Assembly: GCA_014529385.2 (NCBI GenBank)
Contig: CM043971.1
Span: 89,393,340-89,457,339, forward strand
Length of the DNA: 64,000 nt
Direction of reading: 5' to 3'
Source: Adiantum capillus-veneris
Lineage: Eukaryota; Streptophyta; Polypodiopsida; Polypodiales; Pteridaceae
The position numbers and the translations under genes are program-made. The notes beneath the pieces were generated by a model, which was not told the origin of the DNA, ran no database searches, and was given only the letters and a program-made list of their open reading frames with translations. Numbering within the stretch: the first letter of the stretch is position 1; every line of letters begins with the position of its first letter. Below, one piece after another: positions 42,334 through 50,589 of the stretch.

Positions 42334-44512
42334 CTGCTAATTGGAGTTTCAACCTAGTCTTCCTTATTGCTGGTTTCCCCCATTTTTTCCAGATTTCTTT
42401 TGTAGCAATGGCTACCCCTGCTCCGCTGTCTAGTATTGCCATCGTCTTCACTCCTTGGAATTCAACTGGTAAGGTTGTATTCCCCTCTTCACCTTCGCAA
42501 TACTCTCCGACCTTGTTTAAGGGTACAGGCTTAGCGTTCTTTTGTGGCTTGCTCAGCTCCTCTATGCTCTCTTGCAATCTCGATGTTGGATCTTTTATCC
42601 CGAATTTCTCCAAGCATTTTCCTATAGTGGTCCACATATGTGGTCTTAGCCTCAAAAGCTCAGCTAGAGTGATAGTGCATGTCACTGGTGTTGACAAAAT
42701 CTCTATCAATCCTTGCGAGTCCATGACTTTTTCTGATGAGATTTTTCGTGAGGGAAGTGCTCTAATCTCGGATTTTGCTTCATACTCTCCTAAGTATGAA
42801 GGTAAGGTTTTCAGTGAATGAGGTTTGCTCTCCATTGTTCTAACAGAGCCCCCATCTCCCCAGTAAGATTGCAGATCCAAGTCCACTTGAGATCCTGCCT
42901 CAAATTCCACTATGGGAGGATTCCTGATGTCCTTTTCCCAATTTGTCTGATTAGCTTGGCAACTGAGCTCGTTTGCAAAGTTTGCCTCTCTCACTTGTTT
43001 CCAAAATTCATTAAAATCATCATCTCTTCCGTAAGACCTCTGTATGACTGGATGAAAACTCTCTATCTCCTGATCGGTTGTGTTCAATACTATGCGGTCA
43101 TCCTTTTGTGTATTTTCAGGCTTTTGTGCACTGGGAGTCTTTTCAGCTACCCGTGAAACGATAGTCTCTTGCTGAATTGGGTTTTCCTTTCCACAATTCA
43201 TTGTTTCTTTTGGTGGTTCTAATAAGGCTTGTGCAGTCTCGATCATTCTCTGGCACATTTCAAGTCTCTGCTTTTCCAATTCCGCGTTTGGGTATGTCAT
43301 CCACCTCTGTTTTTGTGTTTGGTTGTTCTTTAACCTAGATTCGTAAGCTCTCATCAGTGCGTCCAATGGTTCGTGTACTTTGTCGACTAGCACTGATCCC
43401 CCTGAGCTTAAGCTCGTTGTTTCTTTGATACTCTTTTGTTTCGTTCTTTCCGAGCTCATCTCTCGTTTCCCGTTTTGACTCTCAAGTTTTTCTAATCTAG
43501 CTTTAGTTTGCTTTAGTTCCTCAGCTAGAATAGCGTCTTCACGTTCTTTTCTCAACTTCATGCGTGCTTTTCTAGCTTTCCATGTGTTTTTCTGACTCCG
43601 CGGTCCTTGACTAACCACTTCAGTCGCTAACTTTCCATTCTCAGGTTCTCTAGTGGTTTTCTTAGCTTGAGCTCTAGTAACAACTTGCGTTGGTATCAGA
43701 GTTTCATTTTCAGACCCACTGCTGGTAGGAATAGTTTCTAGCATATTCAATGTCGTCTTTTGCACTTTGTTTGGATTCTTTGAACAATCCTCAATGAAGT
43801 GAGTAACCCCACACTCAGTGCAATAAGCGTTAATTCTAATGATTTCCGTATGTGGGCAAACATTCATCAGATGGTCACCTCCACACTTGTAACAGGGTCC
43901 TAGTGCTGGTCTTGGTCCCATTTGATTCGTCCTTTGTGGATAGGATGGTCTTTGTCCTGTTAACCCTCCATGAGCTATGAACATCAATGTTCTTGCGTCC
44001 AAATTGTATCTCTCTTCATCAGAAGCACTTGTAATTGTTGGTATTCCAACATTCCCAATCATGCCCCATGGTTCTGGTTGTTTGGGTTCTTCTGGTGGGT
44101 AATACACTGTCGGAGACATGTGTGCACCCGATTCTTCGTAATAGGCTTGAACAGGCACTAAGGCTTGTTCTTCCTGATTCTCTAAGGTTGGTGCATATCT
44201 AATGCCCACTGGTCTTGCTCCTGGTAAAGGTGGTTGTTGTCCCAATACCGGTTGCGGTCTTTCTATCCCCATATGTCCCGGTACATTTCCCGTTGGGTAT
44301 CGAGGTACTGGATGTATCTGAGGTGGTGCTAATTGAGCAGGAGGTGCATACTGGCGCTCCCTTACATACCCTTTGTTGTAATAGCACTCCTCTGTTGGAT
44401 GATTTGTCCATTTTTGTTCAATAGCACACCATTTCAGTGGTTTTGGCAATGGTTTTTGGTATGGCGCCATCCTTTTTAGAGCATCTTCTAACATTTGCTC
44501 TACATTTGGCAT
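42272..44512 (-). CDS. gag-pro: Gag C-terminal zinc knuckles and protease N-terminal half
   Basis: Opens with an ATG that overlaps the gag stop by 13 bp, in the -1 frame. Residues about 25-45 have KWCAIEQKWTNHPTEEC, a C-x8-H-x4-C motif often seen in plant Ty3 gags. A Pro-rich part follows, then two knuckles at about 206-218 (CYKCGGDHLMNVC) and 230-243 (CTECGVTHFIEDC), both C-x2-C-x3-H-x4-C, one residue shorter than the standard. The C-terminus carries MAILDSGAGVAIA with catalytic Asp695-Ser-Gly. The protease is cut off at residue 746 and continues in the next ORF after a +1 shift in AGAGAAAGTC. Knuckles bind genomic RNA; the protease matures Gag and Pol. Confidence 0.85.
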   Translation of the reverse strand: MPNVEQMLEDALKRMAPYQKPLPKPLKWCAIEQKWTNHPTEECYYNKGYVRERQYAPPAQLAPPQIHPVPRYPTGNVPGHMGIERPQPVLGQQPPLPGARPVGIRYAPTLENQEEQALVPVQAYYEESGAHMSPTVYYPPEEPKQPEPWGMIGNVGIPTITSASDEERYNLDARTLMFIAHGGLTGQRPSYPQRTNQMGPRPALGPCYKCGGDHLMNVCPHTEIIRINAYCTECGVTHFIEDCSKNPNKVQKTTLNMLETIPTSSGSENETLIPTQVVTRAQAKKTTREPENGKLATEVVSQGPRSQKNTWKARKARMKLRKEREDAILAEELKQTKARLEKLESQNGKREMSSERTKQKSIKETTSLSSGGSVLVDKVHEPLDALMRAYESRLKNNQTQKQRWMTYPNAELEKQRLEMCQRMIETAQALLEPPKETMNCGKENPIQQETIVSRVAEKTPSAQKPENTQKDDRIVLNTTDQEIESFHPVIQRSYGRDDDFNEFWKQVREANFANELSCQANQTNWEKDIRNPPIVEFEAGSQVDLDLQSYWGDGGSVRTMESKPHSLKTLPSYLGEYEAKSEIRALPSRKISSEKVMDSQGLIEILSTPVTCTITLAELLRLRPHMWTTIGKCLEKFGIKDPTSRLQESIEELSKPQKNAKPVPLNKVGEYCEGEEGNTTLPVEFQGVKTMAILDSGAGVAIATKEIWKKWGKPAIRKTRLKLQLADGHMEKPMVIRESRSDFLRH

Positions 44513-46272
44513 GGTTGTTGTTTGAACATTCTTTTAGTGGTAGTCTCGCTCGCTACGGAGGAGGAGCTACTGGATGCAAAATCTGTATCCGCTGACACCT
44601 CTCCATAAACCGTACAGTTATCCACTAAGTACAATGCTTCTCTCGTTACTTGCTCGAAACTTGTACAAGCTTTCAAGTGCAAGTCCTTCTTGAGAGTGTC
44701 GTTTCTCAATCCTTCAATAAAGAGAACAGATAGTCTGTCATCTTGTGGTCGTTCACATACCGGACATCTCTCAATGTATTGTTTGAAGCGAAGTGAAGCT
44801 TCCTTCACTTTTTCATGTTCTCTCTGTTTGAAAGCATATATTTGTGAGACCGTATTGTGCTTAATCCCTCGTTTTGAGAATTCCTCAGCAAACTCTCTTA
44901 GCAAATGGTCAATGTCATGGAATCCCCCTCTGTTCATTGGTTGAAACCATGTCAATGCAGTACCTTCTAGAGTAAGACCAAATCCCTCGTATTGTGTATG
45001 GAAATCTGTTATCTGCTCAGCTCTTAAGACTTGCTTAAAGAGTGACACATGTGCATACGGATCTCCTGAACCACCATACTTCTTTGGCATACACTTGGCT
45101 ACTTGAGATGGTCTCATACGTCTATGATCTGCTACCAATCTCATTGCTCCTGTGTCTCGGCTAAAGCTTTCTCTAGCATCATGGACTTCATGGGTTACCC
45201 TTGTCGGTTCCTCTGCCCTAAATCTACTACTGGGAGGTAAATGTGATGGTTCCGCTTCAAACCTTGGACCTGGAGTGGTATAGGTGGGGATTGGAACTGC
45301 ACTACCTTGATTCGTCTCCATTGACTCTCTGGAATGTAATGATCCCATTGGTCCGAGCCTCGAGTCCCAAGGTTGACTGAAAGAGTCAGCAACCTGAGTT
45401 CTTTGTCCTCTTGTTGTCATTGAGTTTTGCACTCCAGTTGTTGGTGCTGGTCTATGTGAGCTAGAAGTAACATAATACTGATGTAGTGGTCCCCCAAAGT
45501 ATGTATATCCTTCGAATTCTCTCTTGCCCATTGTTGAGTATTGCCTGCCATACTTATTGTAAGCGGCAATTTTCACTTCCGATCCCTCTGTGTAGGTAAA
45601 GACATAGAGTCTTTTTTTGTCTGTCAACTCTCCGGTGTAGGGTTCTTCACATCTATAATAGAGATCTTGCTCCCCATTATTATATTTGTATAGCCCCACA
45701 TAGATGTTATCAGTGTTGATCCTTGTAGTTTCATTCTCTCTTCTTAACCTCGCATTAGGGAAGTTCATTATTGGTGCTTTCTCCTCGAGTTCTTCATCTA
45801 TTTTGGCTTTGGTGCCCATCAATCCCCACTTGTCCACAATGTTAGGGTTTAGGACTACCAAGTACATGGTACCCTCGTCATCTAGATATCTATCTCCGCT
45901 ATAGCTCACAGGCACTAAGTCCTTGAACTCACTAGGTCTATCTTCTATCTTTACACAATAGCGGTCCATTCCATCTTTGTAGATCTTGGCACCTTGCTCA
46001 TTGTCGTACTGGTATTTTATGAACAATAGCTTCATGGTGGCGGAAGGGTTTGATGATCCTGCTGCCATATTTTCTCTGTTGTTCCTGTTCGAGTGTTCGG
46101 TGAAAATCTCGTAAGACCTCTCCGAAGAAGTATCAGAAACACTTCCTTCAAAGATCGGCTCTAATGGTTGCACCCAACTTTGGTTTACACTTCCCTCGGT
46201 TGATATGACACTTGCTGGTTCCCCTTGTTTTGGTTGATTATTCCGGAGATTCCTGCCCGATCTCAAATTCAT
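44500..46272 (-). CDS. gag: Gag capsid protein
   Basis: I chose the ATG at 46272 (MNLRSGRNLRNN) because the left element also starts its gag with a YLRSGR motif and because a 39-bp longer frame begins only with TTG. The N-terminal half is unfamiliar, with many Tyr (YNNGEQDLYYRCEEPY). The Retrotrans_gag core lies at about residues 385-545: PKKYGGSGDPYAHVSLFKQV, TLEGTALTWFQPM, REFAEEFSKRG and an SFEQVTREAL end. It should assemble the virus-like particle in the cytoplasm. It stops with TAG at 44500 just inside the next ORF, so downstream translation needs a shift or reinitiation. The palindrome leader lies 169 bp upstream. Confidence 0.9.
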   Translation of the reverse strand: MNLRSGRNLRNNQPKQGEPASVISTEGSVNQSWVQPLEPIFEGSVSDTSSERSYEIFTEHSNRNNRENMAAGSSNPSATMKLLFIKYQYDNEQGAKIYKDGMDRYCVKIEDRPSEFKDLVPVSYSGDRYLDDEGTMYLVVLNPNIVDKWGLMGTKAKIDEELEEKAPIMNFPNARLRRENETTRINTDNIYVGLYKYNNGEQDLYYRCEEPYTGELTDKKRLYVFTYTEGSEVKIAAYNKYGRQYSTMGKREFEGYTYFGGPLHQYYVTSSSHRPAPTTGVQNSMTTRGQRTQVADSFSQPWDSRLGPMGSLHSRESMETNQGSAVPIPTYTTPGPRFEAEPSHLPPSSRFRAEEPTRVTHEVHDARESFSRDTGAMRLVADHRRMRPSQVAKCMPKKYGGSGDPYAHVSLFKQVLRAEQITDFHTQYEGFGLTLEGTALTWFQPMNRGGFHDIDHLLREFAEEFSKRGIKHNTVSQIYAFKQREHEKVKEASLRFKQYIERCPVCERPQDDRLSVLFIEGLRNDTLKKDLHLKACTSFEQVTREALYLVDNCTVYGEVSADTDFASSSSSSVASETTTKRMFKQQPCQM

Positions 46273-46440
46273 CAATTCCCCTAAAGGACTGTAACTTTTC
46301 CGTCTCGGCAATTTGTTTTCCCCAAGTTTTTGTGGTCAGAATTGATCCAAACTGACTGATACTTGGTCAATTGTTTAATCTTGTCAGTTGGACAACTTCT
46401 GTCTCATCAAGTGAGAATTTTGTCGCAGTTATGCTGAAAA

Positions 46441-46464
46441 AGACATTATACGCGTATGATGTCT
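46441..46464. promoter_or_regulatory. 24-bp palindrome copy 6 (one transition)
   Basis: CATCAT is CATTAT on the plus strand. It lies 169 bp before the gag ATG at 46272. Confidence 0.95.
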
Positions 46465-46723
46465 TTTTTCACAGATTTTTACTATTTTGGTTATGCTCAC
46501 TCTCAATGGCCCCTTTATGCTCTGTTCACTCACAAAATTCAGTTTGAACTCTGTTTGAGCAAGTTATGGCTAGTTCAGGCTTTTCTTGGCAATTTTCTGC
46601 TTTTGACTTGTTTTTGGGTCAATTGTTATCCAAATGGGATGAAACTTGAAATATAACCTCTAGACAGCTATTACAATGGATCTGTGTTAGCAAAGTATCA
46701 GAATATGTCCAAAATTAGGTCAA

Positions 46724-46747
46724 AGACATCATACGCGTATGATGTCT
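46724..46747. promoter_or_regulatory. 24-bp palindrome copy 7 (exact)
   Basis: Exact match; 283 bp from copy 6. Confidence 0.97.
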
Positions 46748-46848
46748 TTTTCATCAATTTGGGTCCAAACTTGATATTTATGCTTCCTACAGTGCCTGTA
46801 ACAATCTTGTCAGGTCAGATATAAAAAATAAGCAGTGGATGTGCCAAA

Positions 46849-46872
46849 AGACATTATACGCGTATGATGTCT
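46849..46872. promoter_or_regulatory. 24-bp palindrome copy 8 (one transition)
   Basis: Carries the same CATTAT variant as copy 6; 125 bp from copy 7. Confidence 0.95.
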
Positions 46873-47136
46873 TTTGTCCCAGATTTTGACTATTTTTGGT
46901 TTTAAGCCTTCTCCAATGTTTATAATTGAGTTTCAAGTGTTTTTGTCAGGTTTGAATGTAAAAACAAGATTTGAATCCAAAATTTCCTATTCTTTGCGTT
47001 TCTTGGACTCCGACTCGTCTTTTTGGGTTTCTTTGAGTGTTAATGCTCTTGTTTTAAGTTGATCTTAGGGTAAAACCCCCCTTCTAAACACTCTGGCAAT
47101 GTCAAATTTTCAATTTTAGCCTCTGTTTAGGTCCTA

Positions 47137-47160
47137 AGACATCATACGCGTATGATATCT
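47137..47160. promoter_or_regulatory. 24-bp palindrome copy 9 (one transition)
   Basis: GATGTCT is GATATCT; this is also the only copy without the following T-run. It is nearest the PBS. Confidence 0.93.
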
Positions 47161-47680
47161 AAAGTTGCAGATTTCCAGTTTTTCAGCACAGAACTCTTCC
47201 AATAGCTCTTTTAAGTGCTCAGCAACAATCAGTTACACAGAAAATTTTTCTGAACTTTGTTTATTGCATATTTCACTACCAAAGCGACTTTTTCAGTGAT
47301 CTAACATGCAATCAAACACATCAAGCAAATAGAACACCAATTGATAGCTCTAGATCATGATCAAATCAGGCCCTACCTAAGCTACTTCTAATCATAAAAT
47401 GGATTTTTTGCAATTGAAAATATAAAGAGATTTACTACCACACAAGGAGTAGCAAATGCTTTTTATGTCAACAACCACTTAAACACCATCAAAAACAATC
47501 TAATCTAAGCTAAACTAAAAATACTGTCAACACGGAAGACCCAGGAATACCCCACTTCCTAGTATCTCTCGAGACCTTCGGAGTCCACCACTCCTAGATC
47601 TTTTCTAACTAAAGTATACAAAGTAGTTTATACAACTCACCTCGTAGGATTAGACTAAGGTCACCTACTTAGGGCTCTCG

Positions 47681-47698
47681 TCCCCGGCAACGGCGCCA
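47681..47698 (-). promoter_or_regulatory. Primer binding site, tRNA-Asp(GUC)
   Basis: The minus strand reads TGGCGCCGTTGCCGGGGA, the exact complement of the 3' end of plant tRNA-Asp including CCA, 2 nt from the 5' LTR. A tRNA-Asp primer is known from Athila-type elements. Confidence 0.95.
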
Positions 47699-47700
47699 AA

Positions 47701-48635
47701 TGTTAAGGCGGTTACGCCGCTAGCGGAAGCTAAATAGCGAGAACTCAACCAACAACAGAATTTGTCAGACGAGGACGAAGCTTGACCCGCAGACGCATGG
47801 AAACAACTAGGTGGGTGTCAAATCACCTACTCGACCTTCTAATGACATTCACTACTAAGGAAATCAAATCTAAGTTCCAAAATACGCAAGTGACTGAAAT
47901 CCTTACTACGAACGAATGCTATACGAAACAGGATCTAGAATCATCGAATCGATCTCAAACTCAAGGGGAAGTCTATGCACTAGGTAAGAACAACACCCTA
48001 AAGACTTGAATTGCAAAATCAACCTATAACCACTCCGTGCGGTAAACGCGTATGAAGACAGGCCGAAAAATACAGGTGACCGAAACTTGACCCCGATGGT
48101 ACTAATGTGTAGCTCTACTCGTTGTGGTTCTATAGATATGCTGCACGCTCTATTCCGACACACGAGTTGGAAGAAAACTCACACCGAAGCTCGTAGGAAC
48201 TTACCACACGTAGAAGCCGATAGCGCGCACTCTTGGTATCTGTGCGTAGCTCTCACCGTTGCTAACACAATGGCGGTGTCGCTTCTCCAATGGCGACCCC
48301 GTAGCTCGCGTAGCAAGAAGATAAGACTCTCTCTCTCTCTCTCTCTCAGACACAGTCACGGCGCTCAAAAACTCCCTTTGATTTATTATTGAATCTCCCT
48401 TAGGTTACAAAACTTTGGCTTATATACCTCAGCCTTGGAGGTGAGAACATCTCTAATTATTTACATCAACAGGTGAAATTACTTCGGGATTACAAGCTGG
48501 AAACTCAATTGAGTCCCGTTACTTAATGAATGGCTCAAATCAAAATTAATGTCCGAAAGACATTTATTACAATCAATGGTTACAAAATGATGGGTGTGAG
48601 CAAAAATGTGGGTGTGATCCTCTGCTGGCTCAACA
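47701..48635 (-). repeat. 5' LTR of the large element
   Basis: TG...CA, 935 bp, partner of 29820-30756. It holds the promoter and a CT tract (about 48327-48347, GA on the sense strand). Confidence 0.97.
48419..48426 (-). promoter_or_regulatory. TATA box of the 5' LTR
   Basis: The minus strand reads TATATAAG, about 210 bp from the LTR start. An AATAAA word lies about 35-40 nt downstream in the sense direction, the usual R-region layout. Confidence 0.7.
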
Positions 48636-48954
48636 CTGAGTAAACTGGTCCAGACGGCTCATCAAATCGAGCTACGGAGCCCAAGGTATTGAAGTTTGAA
48701 GGTTCATTGCGTTGCAGATCCTCATCGGACAGGGCAGCTAGGGACAGGTGGCTCAAGGGGTTTTCAGTGTATAGACGCATAGTGCTCGAGTTATGGAGCA
48801 TGTTCGTCTTTTCAGATTGCAGATTAGAGCTATGGATTACAGGATATGGCCATTTGAAGTTTTGTCGAGGGCCAGGTTGGTGCCCAGCTGACCGCTTGGG
48901 GAGTCGTGCCATCTGGCATTTTTTGGACTTCGACAGGGTTCTACAACAAGGTAT
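48636..48954. other. Spacer beginning with the right TSD (CTGAG)
   Basis: 48636-48640 repeats the left-flank CTGAG. The rest shows no gene. Confidence 0.7.
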
Positions 48955-49109
48955 GTGTTAGACAAGGGAACTAGAACCTAGGAGTCCACCTCCCAACCAC
49001 CCACTATCTAGTATGGCCCCTGGCCCTTTGCCCTAGTTGGACTCCCTTTCCACACTGCCTATCCCGGCCTTGCCCTTGTCTAGGCCGGCCTCGCCATTGT
49101 CTTGATATT
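48955..49109 (-). repeat. Probable 3' LTR of the chromovirus
   Basis: The minus strand continues AAGGGGGGAGTAATATCAAG, a polypurine tract then an LTR-like start, similar to AAGGGGGGAGTAATGTCAGG at the 3' end of the nested element. The end near AACACA is inferred. No partner is present. Confidence 0.5.
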
Positions 49110-49118
49110 ACTCCCCCC

Positions 49119-50273
49119 TTAAGAAGAGTTTTCGTCCTCGGAAACAAAAGAGGGAAACTTCTTCTTAAGAACGCTAATGTTTTCCCAAGTGGCACCTTCC
49201 TCAGGTCGATCTTTCCACTTGATTAAGGCTTGTTGACGTACATGATGACGTGTACGTAACTCATGATAATCGAGAACACGTTCAGGTTCATGCGGTGAGG
49301 CAGGAGGTTCAATGAAATCTACCAGAATCTGTTGGTCAATGACATGGTCATCCCCATGTAACCGCTTACGTAAACGGCTTACATGAAACACCAAATGAAT
49401 ACGAGAATGTGTAGGTAGCAATAATTTATAGGCACGATCACCTACTCGCTGGAGTATTTTGAAAGGCCCACAATATTGGGGAGATAATTTAGGTGTTGGC
49501 ACAGTTTTCAGACTTTCTAAATGTTCTTGCACACGTACAAATACTTCCTCCCCTTCCTCAAAGGTAACTTGCCGACGTTTCTCATCAGCATAATTCTTAT
49601 ACCGATCCTGCGCTTGTCCGACATTCTGACAAGAGAGTTTCAGCATATCCATGTGGTCTTGGAGAAAATCCTCAACCTGTTGGAGCTTTTCGGTTGCCAA
49701 CCCCACCGTAACAGGTGACCTAGGTTGAAACCCATACATGAGCATGAAAGGACTAAATCCAGTGTGACATGCTTAGCACTGTTGTAAACAAACTCGAGAA
49801 TAGGTAAGTATTCTTCCCAGTCTGACTGTTTTTTGCTGACGTATGCTCTTAGCATATCCTCTAGCACTTGGTTAACTCGTTTAGTCTGACCATCTGTTTC
49901 TGGATGATCGGTTGTATTGAGGTTCAGTTGTGTACCTAATCGTTTAAACACAGCCCTCCAAAAGTGGCTGTTAAACTTGGGATCAAGATCGCTGACAATG
50001 TTACTTGGCAAACCATACAACTTGTATAGATTGTCCACAAATAACTTGGCTAATTCTGGTGTCTTAATCATTGATTTGGTTGGAATAAACTTACATAGTT
50101 TAGTCAACCTGTCTATGACCACCCATACTAGGTCATGACCTCGTACAGTGGTTGGTAAACCCACAATAAAGTCCATAGAGATACGTTCCCATTTTCCATT
50201 GGGAATCTCCAAAGGATGTAAGAGTCCTCCTGCTTTTAGGCGCTCTACTTTGTTCACTTGACATTTTTGGCAA
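49119..50273 (-). pseudogene. pol: Chromovirus integrase core and chromodomain
   Basis: Begins at CQKCQVNKVERL (zinc-finger end). The core has ISMDFIVGLP (first Asp), IVSDLDPKFNSHFW (second Asp) and TDHPETDGQTKRVNQ, where the catalytic Glu position reads Lys, so this copy is catalytically dead even before its frame change near 49740. The C-terminal part has the GPF-type QYCGPFKILQRVGDRAYKL block and a chromodomain, QALIKWKDRPEEGATWE, which in chromoviruses steers integration to marked chromatin. The ORF ends FVSEDENSS just before the polypurine tract. Confidence 0.88.
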
Positions 50274-50415
50274 TGTCAGGACAAGGGTCCTAAGCCTAGG
50301 GGGTCAGGGACCTGAGCCAGGGGCTCGGACTGGACCAGTGTGGACTGGGAATCCATATGATGGCTAGGGCTAGGAGCCGGTCTATACATAGGGTGGCAGG
50401 GCGGTGGATCCGGCA
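50274..50415 (+). repeat. 5' LTR of the nested element
   Basis: Starts TGTCAGG. The shared sequence ends near GGATCCGGCA. The PBS lies 23 nt further, so the true LTR end may extend somewhat past the homologous part. Confidence 0.65.
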
Positions 50416-50438
50416 TCAGAGTCTCCTAGGTCTTATAT

Positions 50439-50450
50439 TGGTATCAGAGC
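50439..50450 (+). promoter_or_regulatory. Primer binding site, tRNA-iMet type
   Basis: TGGTATCAGAGC, the standard initiator-Met tRNA complement. Confidence 0.85.
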
Positions 50451-50510
50451 AATGGAGGAGAAGGGAGAGCTATGGAGGAGGGTAAACCTGCTTTGCATGG
50501 CTTTGCATGT

Positions 50511-50511
<1 letters not shown>

Positions 50512-50576
<65 letters not shown>

Positions 50577-50589
50577 CCCCCCCCCCCCC
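50512..50589. repeat. (CT)n followed by C16
   Basis: About 62 bp of pure CT then a run of 16 C, in the leader of the nested element just after the PBS. Confidence 0.95.

Larger units (their letters stand above)
46273..47680 (-). other. 5' leader of the large element with four palindromes
   Basis: A 1.4-kb non-coding leader between PBS and gag. Palindrome starts, in sense order, are 288, 125 and 283 bp apart, nearly the spacing seen in the second leader. It should contain packaging and dimerisation signals. Intervening sequence is A/T-rich and diverged between units. Confidence 0.85.
29820..48635 (-). mobile_element. 18.8-kb recent OTA-like Ty3/gypsy retrotransposon
   Basis: The LTRs 29820-30756 (937 bp) and 47701-48635 (935 bp) both run TG...CA and differ by 5 substitutions and one CT unit. 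The flanks are a perfect CTGAG duplication (29815-29819, 48636-48640). Sense order on the minus strand: LTR, PBS, leader, gag, CCHC/protease, RT-RNase H, integrase without a chromodomain, second protease, second leader, extra ORF, PPT, LTR. The tRNA-Asp PBS, the ADHLSRL-type RNase H end and the extra 3' ORF point to the Ogre/Tat/Athila clade rather than chromoviruses. Ogre elements place their extra ORF before gag; here it is after pol, as in Athila. The duplicated protease and integrase modules do not fit any family layout I know. Confidence 0.95.

Noticed and set aside
42324-43156. Plus-strand ORFs opposite the large element's pol and extra ORF (for example 42324-42821, 32224-32463)
   Set aside because: Antisense shadows of real minus-strand coding sequence without motifs of their own.
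44490-44530. Classical -1 slippery heptamer at the gag/protease overlap
   Set aside because: No X-XXY-YYZ heptamer lies in the correct frame around TTCAAACAACAACC; only the start/stop overlap is clear.
45105-45130. A tenth palindrome-like word (CTCATACGTCTATGATCTG) inside gag
   Set aside because: Too many mismatches, no symmetry at the centre, and it is part of conserved gag coding sequence.
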